A stretch of 64,000 bases of DNA, taken from Marinobacter sp. es.042. GTDB taxonomy: Bacteria; Pseudomonadota; Gammaproteobacteria; Pseudomonadales; Oleiphilaceae. The notes under the pieces are model-generated. The model saw nothing but the letters and a program-made list of their open reading frames with translations, was not told the origin of the DNA and made no database searches. The stretch covers positions 1,116,001-1,180,000 of the forward strand of contig NZ_LT897781.1 in assembly GCF_900188315.1 (NCBI RefSeq). The letters are read 5' to 3'. The position numbers were made by a program, and so were the translations under genes. This document shows, piece after piece, positions 52,997-62,563 of the stretch. Within the stretch, counting starts at the first letter, position 1; every line of letters starts with the position of its first letter.

Positions 52997-54820
52997 TCAG
53001 GGCTTCGCCCACCAGTTGTCCAGATCAATGCCGTTTTTCGGCGTCTCGGCTGGACGTTGCAGATGGTTCCAGTAGGCGACACGGTCGCTTCTCAGGTGCC
53101 AGTGAGGGATCACATAATAATGGTGCAGCAGAACCCGGTCCAGGGCGCGAACCCGGTAAACCAGTTCCTCACGGTTTGGCGCCTGAATGACCATGTTTAC
53201 AAGCTCGTCGATCACCGGGTCGCTCACGCCCATGTAGTTCCGTGAGCCTTTGGCATCCACGGTGGATGAATGCCAGTATTCCCGCTGTTCATTGCCCGGC
53301 GAATCCGATTGGCCGAACACCTGGGTGATCATGTCGAAATCGAATTCCCGCAGGCGCTGGATGTACTGGTTGCTGTCCACCAAACGTACGGTCACATCGA
53401 TACCGAGACGGCCGAGGTTGTTCTTGAAAGGCAGAACCACCCGCTCAAAGCTCTTCTGGAACAGAAGGATCTCGAACGCCAGTGGTTCGCCGGTTTCGCC
53501 GTTTACCATCTTGCCATCGCGGATGACATACCCGGCGGACTTGAGCAAACCCAGAGCTGTTCTTAGGTTCTCGCGCAGGCCCTGCTGTCCTTCGGTGGTG
53601 GGTGGCTGATACGCCTCGGTAAACACATCATCGGGCAACTGATCCCGGTAAGGTTCGAGTATTTCCAGTTCACGGCCGGTCGGGAGACTCGAGGAAGCGA
53701 GATCGCTGTTTTCAAAGTAACTGTCGGTGCGGGTGTACTGGTCAAAGAAGAGGTTCTTGTTGGCCCACTGGAAGTCGAAACCATAGGCCAGCGCTTCACG
53801 AACCAGCGGGTCAGAAAATACCTTCCTGCGGGTGTTGAAGGCAAAACCCTGCATGCCTGAAGGCCGGTGATGCTCGATGGCTTCCTTGGTGATGGTGCCG
53901 TTTTCGAACCGCTCCCCGGTGTAGGCTGTGGCCCAGTTCTTGGCAGAAGACTCCAATCGGAAATCGAAGCTGCCGGCCTTGAAGGCCTCCAGCGCCACGG
54001 TGTCATCGGTGTAGTAGTCGTAGGTGATCTGATCGAAATTGAAACGGCCATTCCGGACGCCAATATCCTGTGCCCAGTAATCGTCAACGCGTTCGTAGGT
54101 AATCGACCGGCCTGCTTCGTAGTCACCAATCCGGTAGGGACCACTGCCCAGGGGCGGATTGAGGCCATTCTTGCCAAATTCGCGATCGGCCCAGTAATGT
54201 TGGGGCAAAATGGGCATCTGGCCAAGGATCAGCGGCAGCTCCCGATTACTGGTTTCCTTGAAGTCAAAACGTACCCGCTGAGGGCCTTCTATGGTGACTG
54301 TGCTGACGTCAGCGTAGTAGTTCCGGAAGAAGGGGTGCCCCTGGGTAGTAAGCGTGTCGAAGGAGAATTTCACGTCTTCGGCGGTAATGGCTTCGCCATC
54401 GTGAAACCGCGCCTGTTCACGGATATTGAAAACCACATAGCTCCGGTCTTCGGGTGTCTCCAGGGACTCGGCAATCAGGCCATACGCCGAAAAGGGCTCA
54501 TCGTCCGACGACTCAAGGAGTGTGTCATACAAATAGTTGCTGATGCCTGCAGCGGCAATACCCCGGATATCAAAAGGATTGAAAGAGTCGAAGCCGTTGG
54601 CAACAACCGCCATTTTCAGCGTGCCGCCTTTCGGTGCGTCCGGATTCACGTAATCGAAATGGCTGAATCCGGGGGGGTATTTGGTTTCGCCGTGCATGGC
54701 AATACCATGTGCTGGTATTGCCTCTTCGGCGACGGAAAACGGAGAAATAAGCGGTGTGGCAACCAACGCCAGGGCTGAAAAAAACGACGTAAGGGATGAG
54801 GCTTTCCGTGTTCTTGTCAT
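52997..54820 (-). CDS. yejA: YejA, extracellular peptide-binding protein
   Basis: A 607-residue SBP_bac_5-type periplasmic binding protein. The signal peptide (about 1-31, ending SVAEEA) leads to a mature protein with AIPAHGIAMHGETKYPPGF and the family signature LYDTLLESSDDEP with FHDGEAITAEDVKFSFDTL. There is no lipobox, so it is free in the periplasm. It delivers peptides to YejBEF. It is 12 bp after mltD in the same direction. Confidence 0.92.
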   Translation of the reverse strand: MTRTRKASSLTSFFSALALVATPLISPFSVAEEAIPAHGIAMHGETKYPPGFSHFDYVNPDAPKGGTLKMAVVANGFDSFNPFDIRGIAAAGISNYLYDTLLESSDDEPFSAYGLIAESLETPEDRSYVVFNIREQARFHDGEAITAEDVKFSFDTLTTQGHPFFRNYYADVSTVTIEGPQRVRFDFKETSNRELPLILGQMPILPQHYWADREFGKNGLNPPLGSGPYRIGDYEAGRSITYERVDDYWAQDIGVRNGRFNFDQITYDYYTDDTVALEAFKAGSFDFRLESSAKNWATAYTGERFENGTITKEAIEHHRPSGMQGFAFNTRRKVFSDPLVREALAYGFDFQWANKNLFFDQYTRTDSYFENSDLASSSLPTGRELEILEPYRDQLPDDVFTEAYQPPTTEGQQGLRENLRTALGLLKSAGYVIRDGKMVNGETGEPLAFEILLFQKSFERVVLPFKNNLGRLGIDVTVRLVDSNQYIQRLREFDFDMITQVFGQSDSPGNEQREYWHSSTVDAKGSRNYMGVSDPVIDELVNMVIQAPNREELVYRVRALDRVLLHHYYVIPHWHLRSDRVAYWNHLQRPAETPKNGIDLDNWWAKP

Positions 54821-54832
54821 AAGTCTCGCACG

Positions 54833-56533
54833 TCAGGGACTGTTTCGGATATCAACGTAGAGTACCAGACTTTGTCCGGGTTGCAGATAACGGGCGGTAT
54901 TCAGATCGTTCCAGTTTGCGATGTCCCTTACATTCACGGAAAACCTGCTGGCGATCCGGGCCAGAGAGTCGCCTTTGCGTACCCGGTAGCCCACTTTCCG
55001 GACCATTGCCTTGCCACGTCCACTGCTGGCTGCCACAACCGTCGGCTGACTGGTTTTGGACCAGATGACCAGTTCCTTGCCGGGTATCAGCGGATCGCCG
55101 GGCGCCATGCCGTTCCAGGCAGCGACTTCACGCACGGAGACCCGATGCTCGCGGGCAATGTCCCAGAAGGTATCACCTTTGCGAACCGTGTAACGAACCT
55201 TGTTACCGTCCCGCTTCCGCTCCTGTTTGCGCTCAAGCCGCTGGGAGGCGCTGAGGGCATAGGCGTCACTGCCCTTGGAGGCGGAAGGAATCATCAGGCG
55301 TTGGCCGACACGTATCAGATCGCTGTTTAGGTTGTTGACCTGCTGGAGTACCGACGGTGTCGTTGAGAATTTTCGCGAGATCGAATTCAGGCTGTCGCCG
55401 GATTCAACCTTATAGTTGCGCCAGGAAACCCGCTGCTCAGAGGGGATCTCCGCCAGGGCGGTACGGAAGGTTTCAGCATTCTGAACAGGGACCAGGAGCC
55501 GGTGAGGACCGTCTGGCGAGGTTGCCCAGCGGTTGAATGAAGGGTTGAGAAGGTAGATTTCATCGACATCCACCCCGGCAAGCTCGGCTGCCTGGGCCAG
55601 GTCCAACTGGGAACCGGTTTCAACGATCTCGAAATAGGGTTTGTCTTTCAGCGACGGCAACTCAATGCCATAGGCCTCTGGATTATCAAAAATCTTTGCC
55701 AGTGCGATCAGTTTGGGCACGTAATGCCGGGTTTCCCGTGGCAGCTGCAACGACCAGAAGTCCGTTGGTTTGTTGCTGTTGCGATTGCGTCGCATGGCAC
55801 TTGAGACCGTGCCGCCACCGGCGTTGTAGGCTGCCAGCGCGAGAGTGTAGTCACCATCGAAACGGTTGGCGAGACGGTCAAGGTAGGTCAGGGCCGCGTC
55901 AGTAGCGGCTATCACGTCCCGGCGTTCATCGTGCCACCAGCTCTGGGTAAGTCCAAAGTACTTGCCGGTGGAAGGAATGAACTGCCAGAGGCCCGCTGCG
56001 CGTCCATGGGAATAGGCGAATGGATCAAACGCGCTTTCTACAATGGGTAGCAGGGCATACTCTGCTGGAAGCCCGCGCGCTTCTATCTCGTTAACGATAT
56101 GATAGAGGTAGCGGCTGCCACGCTCCACCACCCGATCAATGTAGCCAGGATGACGGGCATACCAGTTGAGCTGATCTCTTACTCGCTGGTTGTCAATGTT
56201 ATGGTCCATCACGAATCCGGAACGGAGCCTCACCCAAAGATCCTGCTCAGCCACCCCTTGTTCAGGAGCTTTCTGAACCGGGTTGTCGAGTTTCTCACGG
56301 GCATCTCTTGCGGCGAGCTTCAATTCCGGCGCAATGGCTTCATCCAGAGGTTCGTTCCGGGTAGCGTTGCCGTTCTCTCCGGTCTCGACAGCTTTCTTGA
56401 GCCCTTCATCGCCCGCGGCGACCGTAACTTCCTGCGTGTTCAGCGGGCTTTGCTCTCCCTGGCTGATCAGACTGGTGCAGCCACTTGCAAGGGCTCCGGC
56501 GAAAAACAAAAACGACAATCGTCTGGCCGACAT
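54833..56533 (-). CDS. mltD: Membrane-bound lytic transglycosylase D
   Basis: A 566-residue lipoprotein that cleaves peptidoglycan glycan strands. The lipobox ASGC puts the lipid on Cys19. The SLT domain has the catalytic Glu in PIVESAFDPFAYSHGRAAGLWQF (about 160-180) and AAYNAGGG. Three C-terminal LysM repeats are visible, near residues 378-420, 450-493 and 515-557, where E. coli MltD has two. It heads the mltD-yejABEF-fabI series in the order known from Pseudomonas. Confidence 0.95.
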   Translation of the reverse strand: MSARRLSFLFFAGALASGCTSLISQGEQSPLNTQEVTVAAGDEGLKKAVETGENGNATRNEPLDEAIAPELKLAARDAREKLDNPVQKAPEQGVAEQDLWVRLRSGFVMDHNIDNQRVRDQLNWYARHPGYIDRVVERGSRYLYHIVNEIEARGLPAEYALLPIVESAFDPFAYSHGRAAGLWQFIPSTGKYFGLTQSWWHDERRDVIAATDAALTYLDRLANRFDGDYTLALAAYNAGGGTVSSAMRRNRNSNKPTDFWSLQLPRETRHYVPKLIALAKIFDNPEAYGIELPSLKDKPYFEIVETGSQLDLAQAAELAGVDVDEIYLLNPSFNRWATSPDGPHRLLVPVQNAETFRTALAEIPSEQRVSWRNYKVESGDSLNSISRKFSTTPSVLQQVNNLNSDLIRVGQRLMIPSASKGSDAYALSASQRLERKQERKRDGNKVRYTVRKGDTFWDIAREHRVSVREVAAWNGMAPGDPLIPGKELVIWSKTSQPTVVAASSGRGKAMVRKVGYRVRKGDSLARIASRFSVNVRDIANWNDLNTARYLQPGQSLVLYVDIRNSP

Positions 56534-56701
56534 AACAGCATCCGGGTTCAGGTTGAGGCCGGATTCAGCATCTGAAACTCCGGCATATTGAACAATTTAC
56601 GGTCACAATTTTGAAACGATTCTATGGGACCGATTAAAAAGGGGTCAAGAAACCTCTCGTTACGGCTCTGAGAGGATTTGTTAAGTGCGTATCGCCAGGC
56701 G

Positions 56702-57496
56702 TCAGAAATTATCCTTGCCGTGGCGGATGGCCGCAAAAATGGCATTCTCGGAATCGGCGGGCAGGCCGCGGCTTGCGCAATAGGCCCGGGCCGAGTCCAC
56801 TACCGCCGGATCATCCCATCGCAGAAACGGATTGAGCCGTTTCTCGTTCTCGAGGATTGAAGGAACCGTCGGTTCTCCTGCATCGCGGGCGGCCTGACAT
56901 TCCTGCTCGAACGCCCGGAGACCTTCGTCTTCCGGCAACCAGCTGCGGGCAAAGCGCAGGTTCGCGAGTGTGTACTCATGGGCGCAGTACACGGCGGTCT
57001 TGCCGGGAAGCGCCCGGAGGGTCTGAAGAGACTGACGCATCTGCTCCGGGGAGCCCTCGAACAGACGTCCGCATCCACAGACAAAAAGGGTATCGCCACA
57101 GAAGAGAACCGGCCGACCATTTACCTCGACGTCGGTGAAGTAGGCAATATGATCGAGAGTGTGGCCCGGAACGCCCAGGACCTGGAAGGTGATATCTTCC
57201 CAGATCACCTCGTCACCGGGATGAACCAGGTTGGTACTGCCTTTGAAGGGCGAATCCGCCGGGCCCGTTACTCTGCAATCCGGAAAACGGGAAATCAGGT
57301 CTTTGACACCGCCGACATGGTCCGGATGATGGTGGGTCACCAGAATGGCTTCCAGGGTCAGTCCGTTCTCGGCCAGATGGTCCAGAACCGGTTGTGCCTG
57401 GCCCGGGTCCACGATCAGCGCCTTGTTGCTGGCGGTTTCGGAAAGGCACCAGATATAGTTGTCACTGAAGGCGGGTATGGCGGAAATGGTCAGCAT
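56702..57496 (-). CDS. gloB: Hydroxyacylglutathione hydrolase (glyoxalase II)
   Basis: A 264-residue metallo-beta-lactamase-fold enzyme that splits S-D-lactoylglutathione in methylglyoxal detoxification. [10 protein letters not shown] is the dinuclear metal site; [27 protein letters not shown] and [13 protein letters not shown] carry the other ligands and substrate residues. The start is either the ATG at 57496, typical for the family, or an ATG 12 nt upstream. It is divergent from a methyltransferase gene. Confidence 0.95.
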   Translation of the reverse strand: MLTISAIPAFSDNYIWCLSETASNKALIVDPGQAQPVLDHLAENGLTLEAILVTHHHPDHVGGVKDLISRFPDCRVTGPADSPFKGSTNLVHPGDEVIWEDITFQVLGVPGHTLDHIAYFTDVEVNGRPVLFCGDTLFVCGCGRLFEGSPEQMRQSLQTLRALPGKTAVYCAHEYTLANLRFARSWLPEDEGLRAFEQECQAARDAGEPTVPSILENEKRLNPFLRWDDPAVVDSARAYCASRGLPADSENAIFAAIRHGKDNF

Positions 57497-57589
57497 AGGG
57501 CCCCACATGTGCTTATCGAATGTGACTGATATGATAGAGCATTAAATACAAGGCCCCAACCATGGGAAAGGGCTTCCGGGAGTGGCGCA

Positions 57590-58387
57590 TTGGTGAGTGA
57601 ATCCGAGGCAGTTGATTATTCCGCCAGACATGAGAGTTTCGAGCGCTGGTTCCAGACCCCGCTTGGTCGGGCACTGTTGGCCGACCAGAGACGCTTTGTC
57701 GACGCCGAGCTACAGCGTTTGACAGGCGCCAGGCAGTTGCAGGTGGGGATAAGCCATCGGTTGCCATTGGCTACCGGCACGGATTTCTCCCAGAAGATCA
57801 TGACAGCGCCAAGATGGTATCCCCACATACCGGACGGGGTCGCTATCTGCGATGCCGACGAGCTGGCCTTTCCCGGTGACTCGATGGATCTTGTCGTGCT
57901 GCATCACACGGCCGATTTTTCTCCTTACCCTCACCAGGTGATTCGCGAAGCGGCGCGCGTGCTCCGGGGAGAGGGCACGATGGCCCTGTTTGGTTTTAAT
58001 CCTCTGAGCCTCTGGGGCGCGCGCAAACTGATCTCCAGGAGTAGCGAGGGCCCGTGGGGCGGTCGCTTCCTCTTGCGCGGACGCATGGAAGACTGGCTGC
58101 ACCTGCTGGGCTTTAATGTCGAAGCCTCGATTACCCGGTTTTTCAGAACACCACTGCAGCGCAGTGGTCGCAAGCCGACAAGCCGGATTGACAACCGTTT
58201 GTCCGGAAATCGACTCCTGCCAGTCGGCGCCTATTACTGTATCCTTGCCAAAAAACGCGTCCACGCCCGGTTGCCAAGGCGCCCCGTCTGGCGCCAAAGC
58301 AAGGTGATTGCTCTGCCGGGCACCGGTACCGTTGGCGCCTCCCGAGGTTGCAGCCGCAGTGGCTCGCCGATTAACAGACCGAAGTGA
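57590..58387 (+). CDS. Class I SAM-dependent methyltransferase of unknown substrate
   Basis: A 265-residue protein with a methyltransferase-11-type domain: DADELAFPGDSMDLVVLHHTADFSPYPHQVIREAARVLRGEGTM is the segment after motif I. Motif I itself (usually D-x-G-x-G-x-G) is replaced by LQVGISHRLPLATG, a weak version. The C-terminal part is basic with little structure. The TTG start at 57590 follows GGGAG by 7 nt; a GTG at 57593 is also possible. Position between gloB and rnhA is conserved, but I know of no proven function. Confidence 0.78.
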   Translation: MVSESEAVDYSARHESFERWFQTPLGRALLADQRRFVDAELQRLTGARQLQVGISHRLPLATGTDFSQKIMTAPRWYPHIPDGVAICDADELAFPGDSMDLVVLHHTADFSPYPHQVIREAARVLRGEGTMALFGFNPLSLWGARKLISRSSEGPWGGRFLLRGRMEDWLHLLGFNVEASITRFFRTPLQRSGRKPTSRIDNRLSGNRLLPVGAYYCILAKKRVHARLPRRPVWRQSKVIALPGTGTVGASRGCSRSGSPINRPK

Positions 58388-58415
58388 ATCACCGAAAATC
58401 AAACCAGGAGGCTGA

Positions 58416-58859
58416 ATGGCCGGCAAGGTAACCCTCTATACGGATGGCGCCTGCAAAGGCAACCCCGGGCCCGGCGGCTGGGGCGTGGTTTTGCGCTATG
58501 GCGACAATCGAAAGACCCTGCACGGCGGGGAGACGAATACCACGAACAACCGCATGGAGTTAATGGCAGCCATCCGTGGTCTGGAGGCCCTGAAGCGCCC
58601 GTGCGAGGTGGAGCTGTTTACGGATTCGCAGTACGTGCGTAAAGGCATTACGGAATGGATGGCAGGCTGGAAGCGAAACGGCTGGAAGACCTCCGCGAAA
58701 AAGCCCGTGAAGAACGAAGATCTCTGGCGCGAGCTGGATGTCGAAGTGGCCCGGCACGAGGTTAACTGGCACTGGGTAAAGGGGCACTCTGGTGTTCCTG
58801 ACAATGAGCTGGCGGATGAACTGGCCAATCGCGGCGTCGATGAGCTTTCCGGCGCATAG
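58416..58859 (+). CDS. rnhA: Ribonuclease HI
   Basis: A 147-residue RNase H that removes RNA from RNA-DNA hybrids. The catalytic acids Asp10 ([14 protein letters not shown]), Glu48 (NRMELMAA) and Asp70 (FTDSQYV) have the same numbers as in E. coli; the fourth Asp lies in [12 protein letters not shown]. The gene lies 28 bp after the methyltransferase and 38 bp before dnaQ, as in other gammaproteobacteria. Confidence 0.97.
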   Translation: MAGKVTLYTDGACKGNPGPGGWGVVLRYGDNRKTLHGGETNTTNNRMELMAAIRGLEALKRPCEVELFTDSQYVRKGITEWMAGWKRNGWKTSAKKPVKNEDLWRELDVEVARHEVNWHWVKGHSGVPDNELADELANRGVDELSGA

Positions 58860-58897
58860 ATTCAGAGCGCATAAATACAGATAACCAGGTACAGGCA

Positions 58898-59608
58898 ATG
58901 AGACAGATCGTACTGGATACAGAAACCACGGGCATCGACCCGGCAGAGGGTCACCGGATCATCGAGATCGGTTGTGTTGAATTGATGGAGCGCCAGCTCA
59001 CCGGCCGCAACTACCATGTCTATATCAACCCGGACCGGGAGGTAGAGGCGGAGGCGATCACCGTTCACGGCATCACCAACGAGTTCCTTGCCGACAAACC
59101 CCGTTTCGCGGAAATCGCCGATGAGTTTTTCGAGTTCATCAAGGGCGCCGAGCTGGTTATCCATAACGCTGCGTTCGACGTCGGCTTCATGGACTCGGAA
59201 TTTGCTCGCCTCAAGCCGGTACGGAAAACCGCGGACCACTGCGGAATCGTTGACTCCCTCGCCATCGCAAGGGCCCGCCACCCGGGGCAGAAGAACAACC
59301 TGGATGCGCTTTGCAAACGCTACGGTGTGGACAACAGCAATCGTGACCTCCACGGCGCATTGCTCGATGCGGAGATCCTGGCCGATGTTTACCTCCTGCT
59401 TACCGGTGGCCAGACCGCGCTGTCACTGGATGCCGGATCCGAGAACGGCGGCGGTAACGGCGGGATTCGAAGGCTACCTGCTGACAGAGCGCCTTTGTCG
59501 GTGGTTCGTGCTTCCAGTTCAGAGGCCGAAGCTCACGAAGAGTTCATGTCGTTGCTCGAAAAACAAGCGGGCGAAACCGTGTGGGGTAAACTCCAGAGCC
59601 CGGAATGA
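58898..59608 (+). CDS. dnaQ: DNA polymerase III epsilon subunit (proofreading exonuclease)
   Basis: A 236-residue 3'-5' exonuclease of the DEDDh class. Asp7 and Glu9 are in LDTETTGIDP; NAAFDVGFMD holds the second acid, and HGALLDAEIL the His-Asp end of the site. The C-terminal tail (about 185-236), which binds the polymerase alpha subunit, is less conserved. No promoter-scale gap separates it from rnhA. A 218-bp gap follows before fimL. Confidence 0.97.
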   Translation: MRQIVLDTETTGIDPAEGHRIIEIGCVELMERQLTGRNYHVYINPDREVEAEAITVHGITNEFLADKPRFAEIADEFFEFIKGAELVIHNAAFDVGFMDSEFARLKPVRKTADHCGIVDSLAIARARHPGQKNNLDALCKRYGVDNSNRDLHGALLDAEILADVYLLLTGGQTALSLDAGSENGGGNGGIRRLPADRAPLSVVRASSSEAEAHEEFMSLLEKQAGETVWGKLQSPE

Positions 59609-59649
59609 GAACTGGGTCGGGCTGTACCAAATGTTACATTCCGCCTTTC

Positions 59650-59677
59650 TTGAGGTACTTGAGTTTTATGTTATAAG
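59650..59677 (+). promoter_or_regulatory. Candidate sigma-70 promoter of fimL
   Basis: TTGAGG at 59650-59655 and TATAAG at 59672-59677 with a 16-bp spacer. This would start transcription near 59684, about 140 nt before fimL and right at a pair of alternative hairpins. Pattern only. Confidence 0.45.
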
Positions 59678-59685
59678 TAATGATA

Positions 59686-59711
59686 AGTTCGCCAGTTTTT
59701 TGCGAACTGGC
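59686..59711 (+). other. Two mutually exclusive 7-bp hairpins in the dnaQ-fimL gap
   Basis: AGTTCGC (59686-59692) can pair with GCGAACT (59702-59708), while GCCAGTT (59691-59697) can pair with AACTGGC (59705-59711). The two overlap, so only one can form at a time; a T-run fills the space between. Could end dnaQ transcripts or shape the fimL 5' end. No factor is known to act here. Confidence 0.45.
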
Positions 59712-59826
59712 TTTGGCCGGAAAAGGGGTTAGTCGGCCCAGAACAAAAAGGCCTGGTACGTTATAGCCGGACCAGTGACCACCAAAGAGGATGCGGTAGT
59801 CTCCGCAACATTAACGGGAAGCGTTT

Positions 59827-61533
59827 ATGGTTCAGTCGTCTCTCGCGACGAAATCGCAGTCTTTTGATCTGGTCAAAAGTGAAATAGAGCAGACCATCAA
59901 GCAGGCAGAATCCAGCCTTGAACGCTTTCAGGAAAACCGCGAAAGGGGTGAGGATCTCCAGAACTGTGTTGATTTCATCAACCAGTTACGGGGTATTTTC
60001 ATTCTGGTGGAGCTGCGGGGCGGAACCCTGCTGTGCCAGGAAGCAGTAACTATGGCCAACGACGTTCCCGTTGGCGCTAATGACGACAAAAACATCCTTC
60101 TTACTACCCTCAATAGCGCTCTGTTCATTCTTCGGCGCTATGTCGAGTACTATCATCAGCAGCGGGAAGACCATCCCGAGTTGTTGCTTCCCGTGATCAA
60201 TGACCTCCGAGAGGCCCGCCGGGAAAAACCCTATCCCGAATCCTGTTTTTTTGATGTCGATGTCAAAGAGAGGCCGGATTTTTGTGCCGGTTTGTCATTG
60301 CAGCCGTTTGAGGGAAATGAGGCGGATTACGAAGTCATGGCGCGTCGCATGCGCCTGACCTTCCAGGTTGCGCTTTTGGGAATTCTTCGCGACCGGAACG
60401 ATGTGGTAAACAAGAAATTGATTGGCCGCGCTTCGAGAGGGCTTGCCCGTCTTTGCCAGGGCGCACCTATGGGGCAGATGTGGTGCCTTGTCGGCATCGT
60501 TGCGGACACCATGCTTGATCGTGCCATGGTCTTTAACAAGGCCCGAAAGCGCATGTTCATGCGGATCGAGAAATACGCCCGGGAAGTGGTATACGTGGGC
60601 AAGGTTGCCACGGGTAAAGACGCGCCGGATTCGCTTGTTCGGGATCTGGTCTATCTGCTTTATCGCAGTGGCTCCGCTAACCCTGAAGTAACACAGGTGC
60701 TGTCGGCCTACCATCTCGCGCCGGCGGATTTTCCGGATTCCATGCTGGAAGCCCATGCGCGCAGATTGTACGGTCCTGGCAGTGATGTCCTTAAATCTCT
60801 GTCAGAAGCCCTGCAGGATGAACTGAACCAGTTGAAGGACAAACTGGACATCATTGAGCGCGGTATCGAGCCGGATCTGGCGGAGCTGTCTTCCATTGCC
60901 GATGCCCTTGAACGACTGGCCAACACGCTGGTGATGCTTGACCTGAACAAGCTGGCGGGCGTTTCAAGAGAAGAGGCGAGCAAGCTTCGGGGTTGGGAAG
61001 CAGAATCTCGCTTGCCCGGTGATGATGAACTTTATCGACTCGCCGACTCGGTTCTGGGGATCGAAGACGCCGTCATGCAGATCGTGACCCGTGGCATCAC
61101 CTCCGAAACCGACGCGTTGGCCGGTGGTGAACGCAAGCGGGAGGAGTCTATCTACCTCCGTGAGGCGCTCTATGTCGTGGCTGATGAAGCCCGTGGGGCA
61201 TTGACCCTGGCAAAGCGAGCAATCACCGCTTTTATTGAATCCGACTACGACAAATTGCATCTTGCCAATCTGCCTGCAACCCTGCACAGCATCTGGGGTG
61301 GCCTGCAAATGGTGAATGATCGCGGAGCCGCCGGCGTTCTGGAGCGGGTTGCGGCTTCAATTCAGGAGCGCTTGCTGGATGCGAAGGAAGCGCCGGCCGC
61401 CCAGGTGCTCGAGGCGCTGGCGGACGCTCTGACTTCGCTGGAGTACTACATCGAGAGTATTGGCAAAAGCGAAGACCGAAACGTAGACCTACTGAAACTG
61501 GCTGAATCGTCGCTGGACGATGTAGGTTTGTAG
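59827..61533 (+). CDS. fimL: FimL, scaffold of Pil-Chp/cAMP signalling
   Basis: A 568-residue, almost all-helical soluble protein. Its length, its place after rnhA-dnaQ and the start (a scaffold-like N-terminal segment resembling the N-terminal region of ChpA) fit FimL of Pseudomonas, about 560 residues. FimL helps the Pil-Chp system activate adenylate cyclase CyaB and works through Vfr in twitching motility; it is described as ChpA-like without phosphotransfer activity, which I could not check by alignment. It shares the window with FimV, its known partner. The ATG at 59827 has GGGAAGCG upstream. The next gene starts 4 nt after the stop. Confidence 0.85.
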   Translation: MVQSSLATKSQSFDLVKSEIEQTIKQAESSLERFQENRERGEDLQNCVDFINQLRGIFILVELRGGTLLCQEAVTMANDVPVGANDDKNILLTTLNSALFILRRYVEYYHQQREDHPELLLPVINDLREARREKPYPESCFFDVDVKERPDFCAGLSLQPFEGNEADYEVMARRMRLTFQVALLGILRDRNDVVNKKLIGRASRGLARLCQGAPMGQMWCLVGIVADTMLDRAMVFNKARKRMFMRIEKYAREVVYVGKVATGKDAPDSLVRDLVYLLYRSGSANPEVTQVLSAYHLAPADFPDSMLEAHARRLYGPGSDVLKSLSEALQDELNQLKDKLDIIERGIEPDLAELSSIADALERLANTLVMLDLNKLAGVSREEASKLRGWEAESRLPGDDELYRLADSVLGIEDAVMQIVTRGITSETDALAGGERKREESIYLREALYVVADEARGALTLAKRAITAFIESDYDKLHLANLPATLHSIWGGLQMVNDRGAAGVLERVAASIQERLLDAKEAPAAQVLEALADALTSLEYYIESIGKSEDRNVDLLKLAESSLDDVGL

Positions 61534-61537
61534 TTCC

Positions 61538-62185
61538 ATGTCTCACACGCTCGCTATCATTGTACTGGCCGCTGCCGGCGCTGTGATGGTGATAGCGGGC
61601 CTGCTGTTTTTCAGGCACCCTCGATGGTTGCTCACCTGGATTAAAGGAACGGCGGTTTTCGGTGTCATTCTGGCCGGTTTATATGTCCTCGTTATTGCGG
61701 TAAATCTGACCAGCTATCAGTCGCTGGTAGGCTTGCAGACCGCGGCAAGCATCTCCACCCAGAGACAGGCCGAACAGATCTGGCAGGTTTCCCTCCAGAG
61801 TCAGGATGGGTTGTCCGTGGTGAGAACGCTGCAGGGCGATCAATGGCAGATTGACGCCAGGATTCTCCGTTTTACCGGACCCTTCCGTTGGCTTGATATC
61901 GCTCCCGGTTACCGGCTTGAGCAATTGAGCGGGCGTTACACGTCGCTTGAGCAGGAGCGGTCGGCCCCGAGGACAGCCATAGGGCTGGCTGAAGGTATCT
62001 GGCCTGATCTCTGGCAGTGGGACCGTCAATTCAACTTGCCGTTTGCAGAGGCCGTGGACGGAAGCATGACGTTCATGCCAATGCGGGATGGGGCTGTTTT
62101 CGAGGTAAAGCTTTCCTCTTCGGGCCTGGTTGCTGTTCCGGTAAACGAGCAGGCGAGGGAAGCCGTGCAGTTCTGGAATCAATAG
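61538..62185 (+). CDS. Uncharacterised membrane protein
   Basis: A 215-residue protein with two N-terminal hydrophobic helices (about residues 5-25 and 37-58, GVILAGLYVLVIAVNLTSY) and then a mostly extracytoplasmic beta-rich domain (QIWQVSLQSQDGLSVVRTLQGDQWQID to FEVKLSSSGLVAVPVN). There is no transport motif. Similar proteins near fimL have been loosely called multidrug efflux-like in Pseudomonas; I see nothing to support that. It is 4 nt after fimL and ends in a strong terminator, so coexpression with fimL is likely. Confidence 0.8.
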   Translation: MSHTLAIIVLAAAGAVMVIAGLLFFRHPRWLLTWIKGTAVFGVILAGLYVLVIAVNLTSYQSLVGLQTAASISTQRQAEQIWQVSLQSQDGLSVVRTLQGDQWQIDARILRFTGPFRWLDIAPGYRLEQLSGRYTSLEQERSAPRTAIGLAEGIWPDLWQWDRQFNLPFAEAVDGSMTFMPMRDGAVFEVKLSSSGLVAVPVNEQAREAVQFWNQ

Positions 62186-62197
62186 ATTTCCGGGCAT

Positions 62198-62231
62198 AAA
62201 AAAAGCCTGCGTCTAGACGCAGGCTTTTTTT
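62198..62231. terminator. Strong bidirectional terminator
   Basis: Perfect 17-nt arms around a TCTAGA centre, with the core AGCCTGCG...CGCAGGCT and runs of seven A and seven T on the outside. It serves the rightward membrane-protein gene and the leftward SCP2 gene. Confidence 0.95.
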
Positions 62232-62248
62232 GTGCTTGACGGGAGCAA

Positions 62249-62563
62249 TCAGCCCATCTTGAACAGTTCGCCCAACTTGGTTGCCAGCATCATATCGCCT
62301 TCGGCGCGCAGTTGACCTGCCATGAATGCCTGCATGCCGTCGGTCTCGCCAGAAACGATGCCCTGCAGGGTTTCGGAGTTCATGATCAGGGTGACAGAAG
62401 GATCGTCATGGGCGCCTTCGTGCTTTTTGCAGGTGCCGTCATTGATGACGAGGTGGTAGGTCTTGTCGTCCTCGATGTCGAACTGGAATACCAGGTCCAG
62501 GCCTTGAGCTGCGTCTGCGTTGAAATTCTGTTCGAGTTGTTCAAATACCTGAGCTACAGACAT
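62249..62563 (-). CDS. SCP2 sterol-binding domain protein
   Basis: A 104-residue protein that is one SCP2 domain: FQFDIEDDKTYHLVINDGTC, DPSVTLIMNSETLQGIVSGETDGMQAFMAGQLRAEGDMMLATKL. The fold makes a hydrophobic tunnel for lipids; in bacteria lacking sterols the ligand is unknown, acyl-CoA or other lipids being possible. There is no signal peptide. It is a lone gene with its own terminator, and the region to sohB (231 bp) holds no other gene that I can support. Confidence 0.88.
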   Translation of the reverse strand: MSVAQVFEQLEQNFNADAAQGLDLVFQFDIEDDKTYHLVINDGTCKKHEGAHDDPSVTLIMNSETLQGIVSGETDGMQAFMAGQLRAEGDMMLATKLGELFKMG

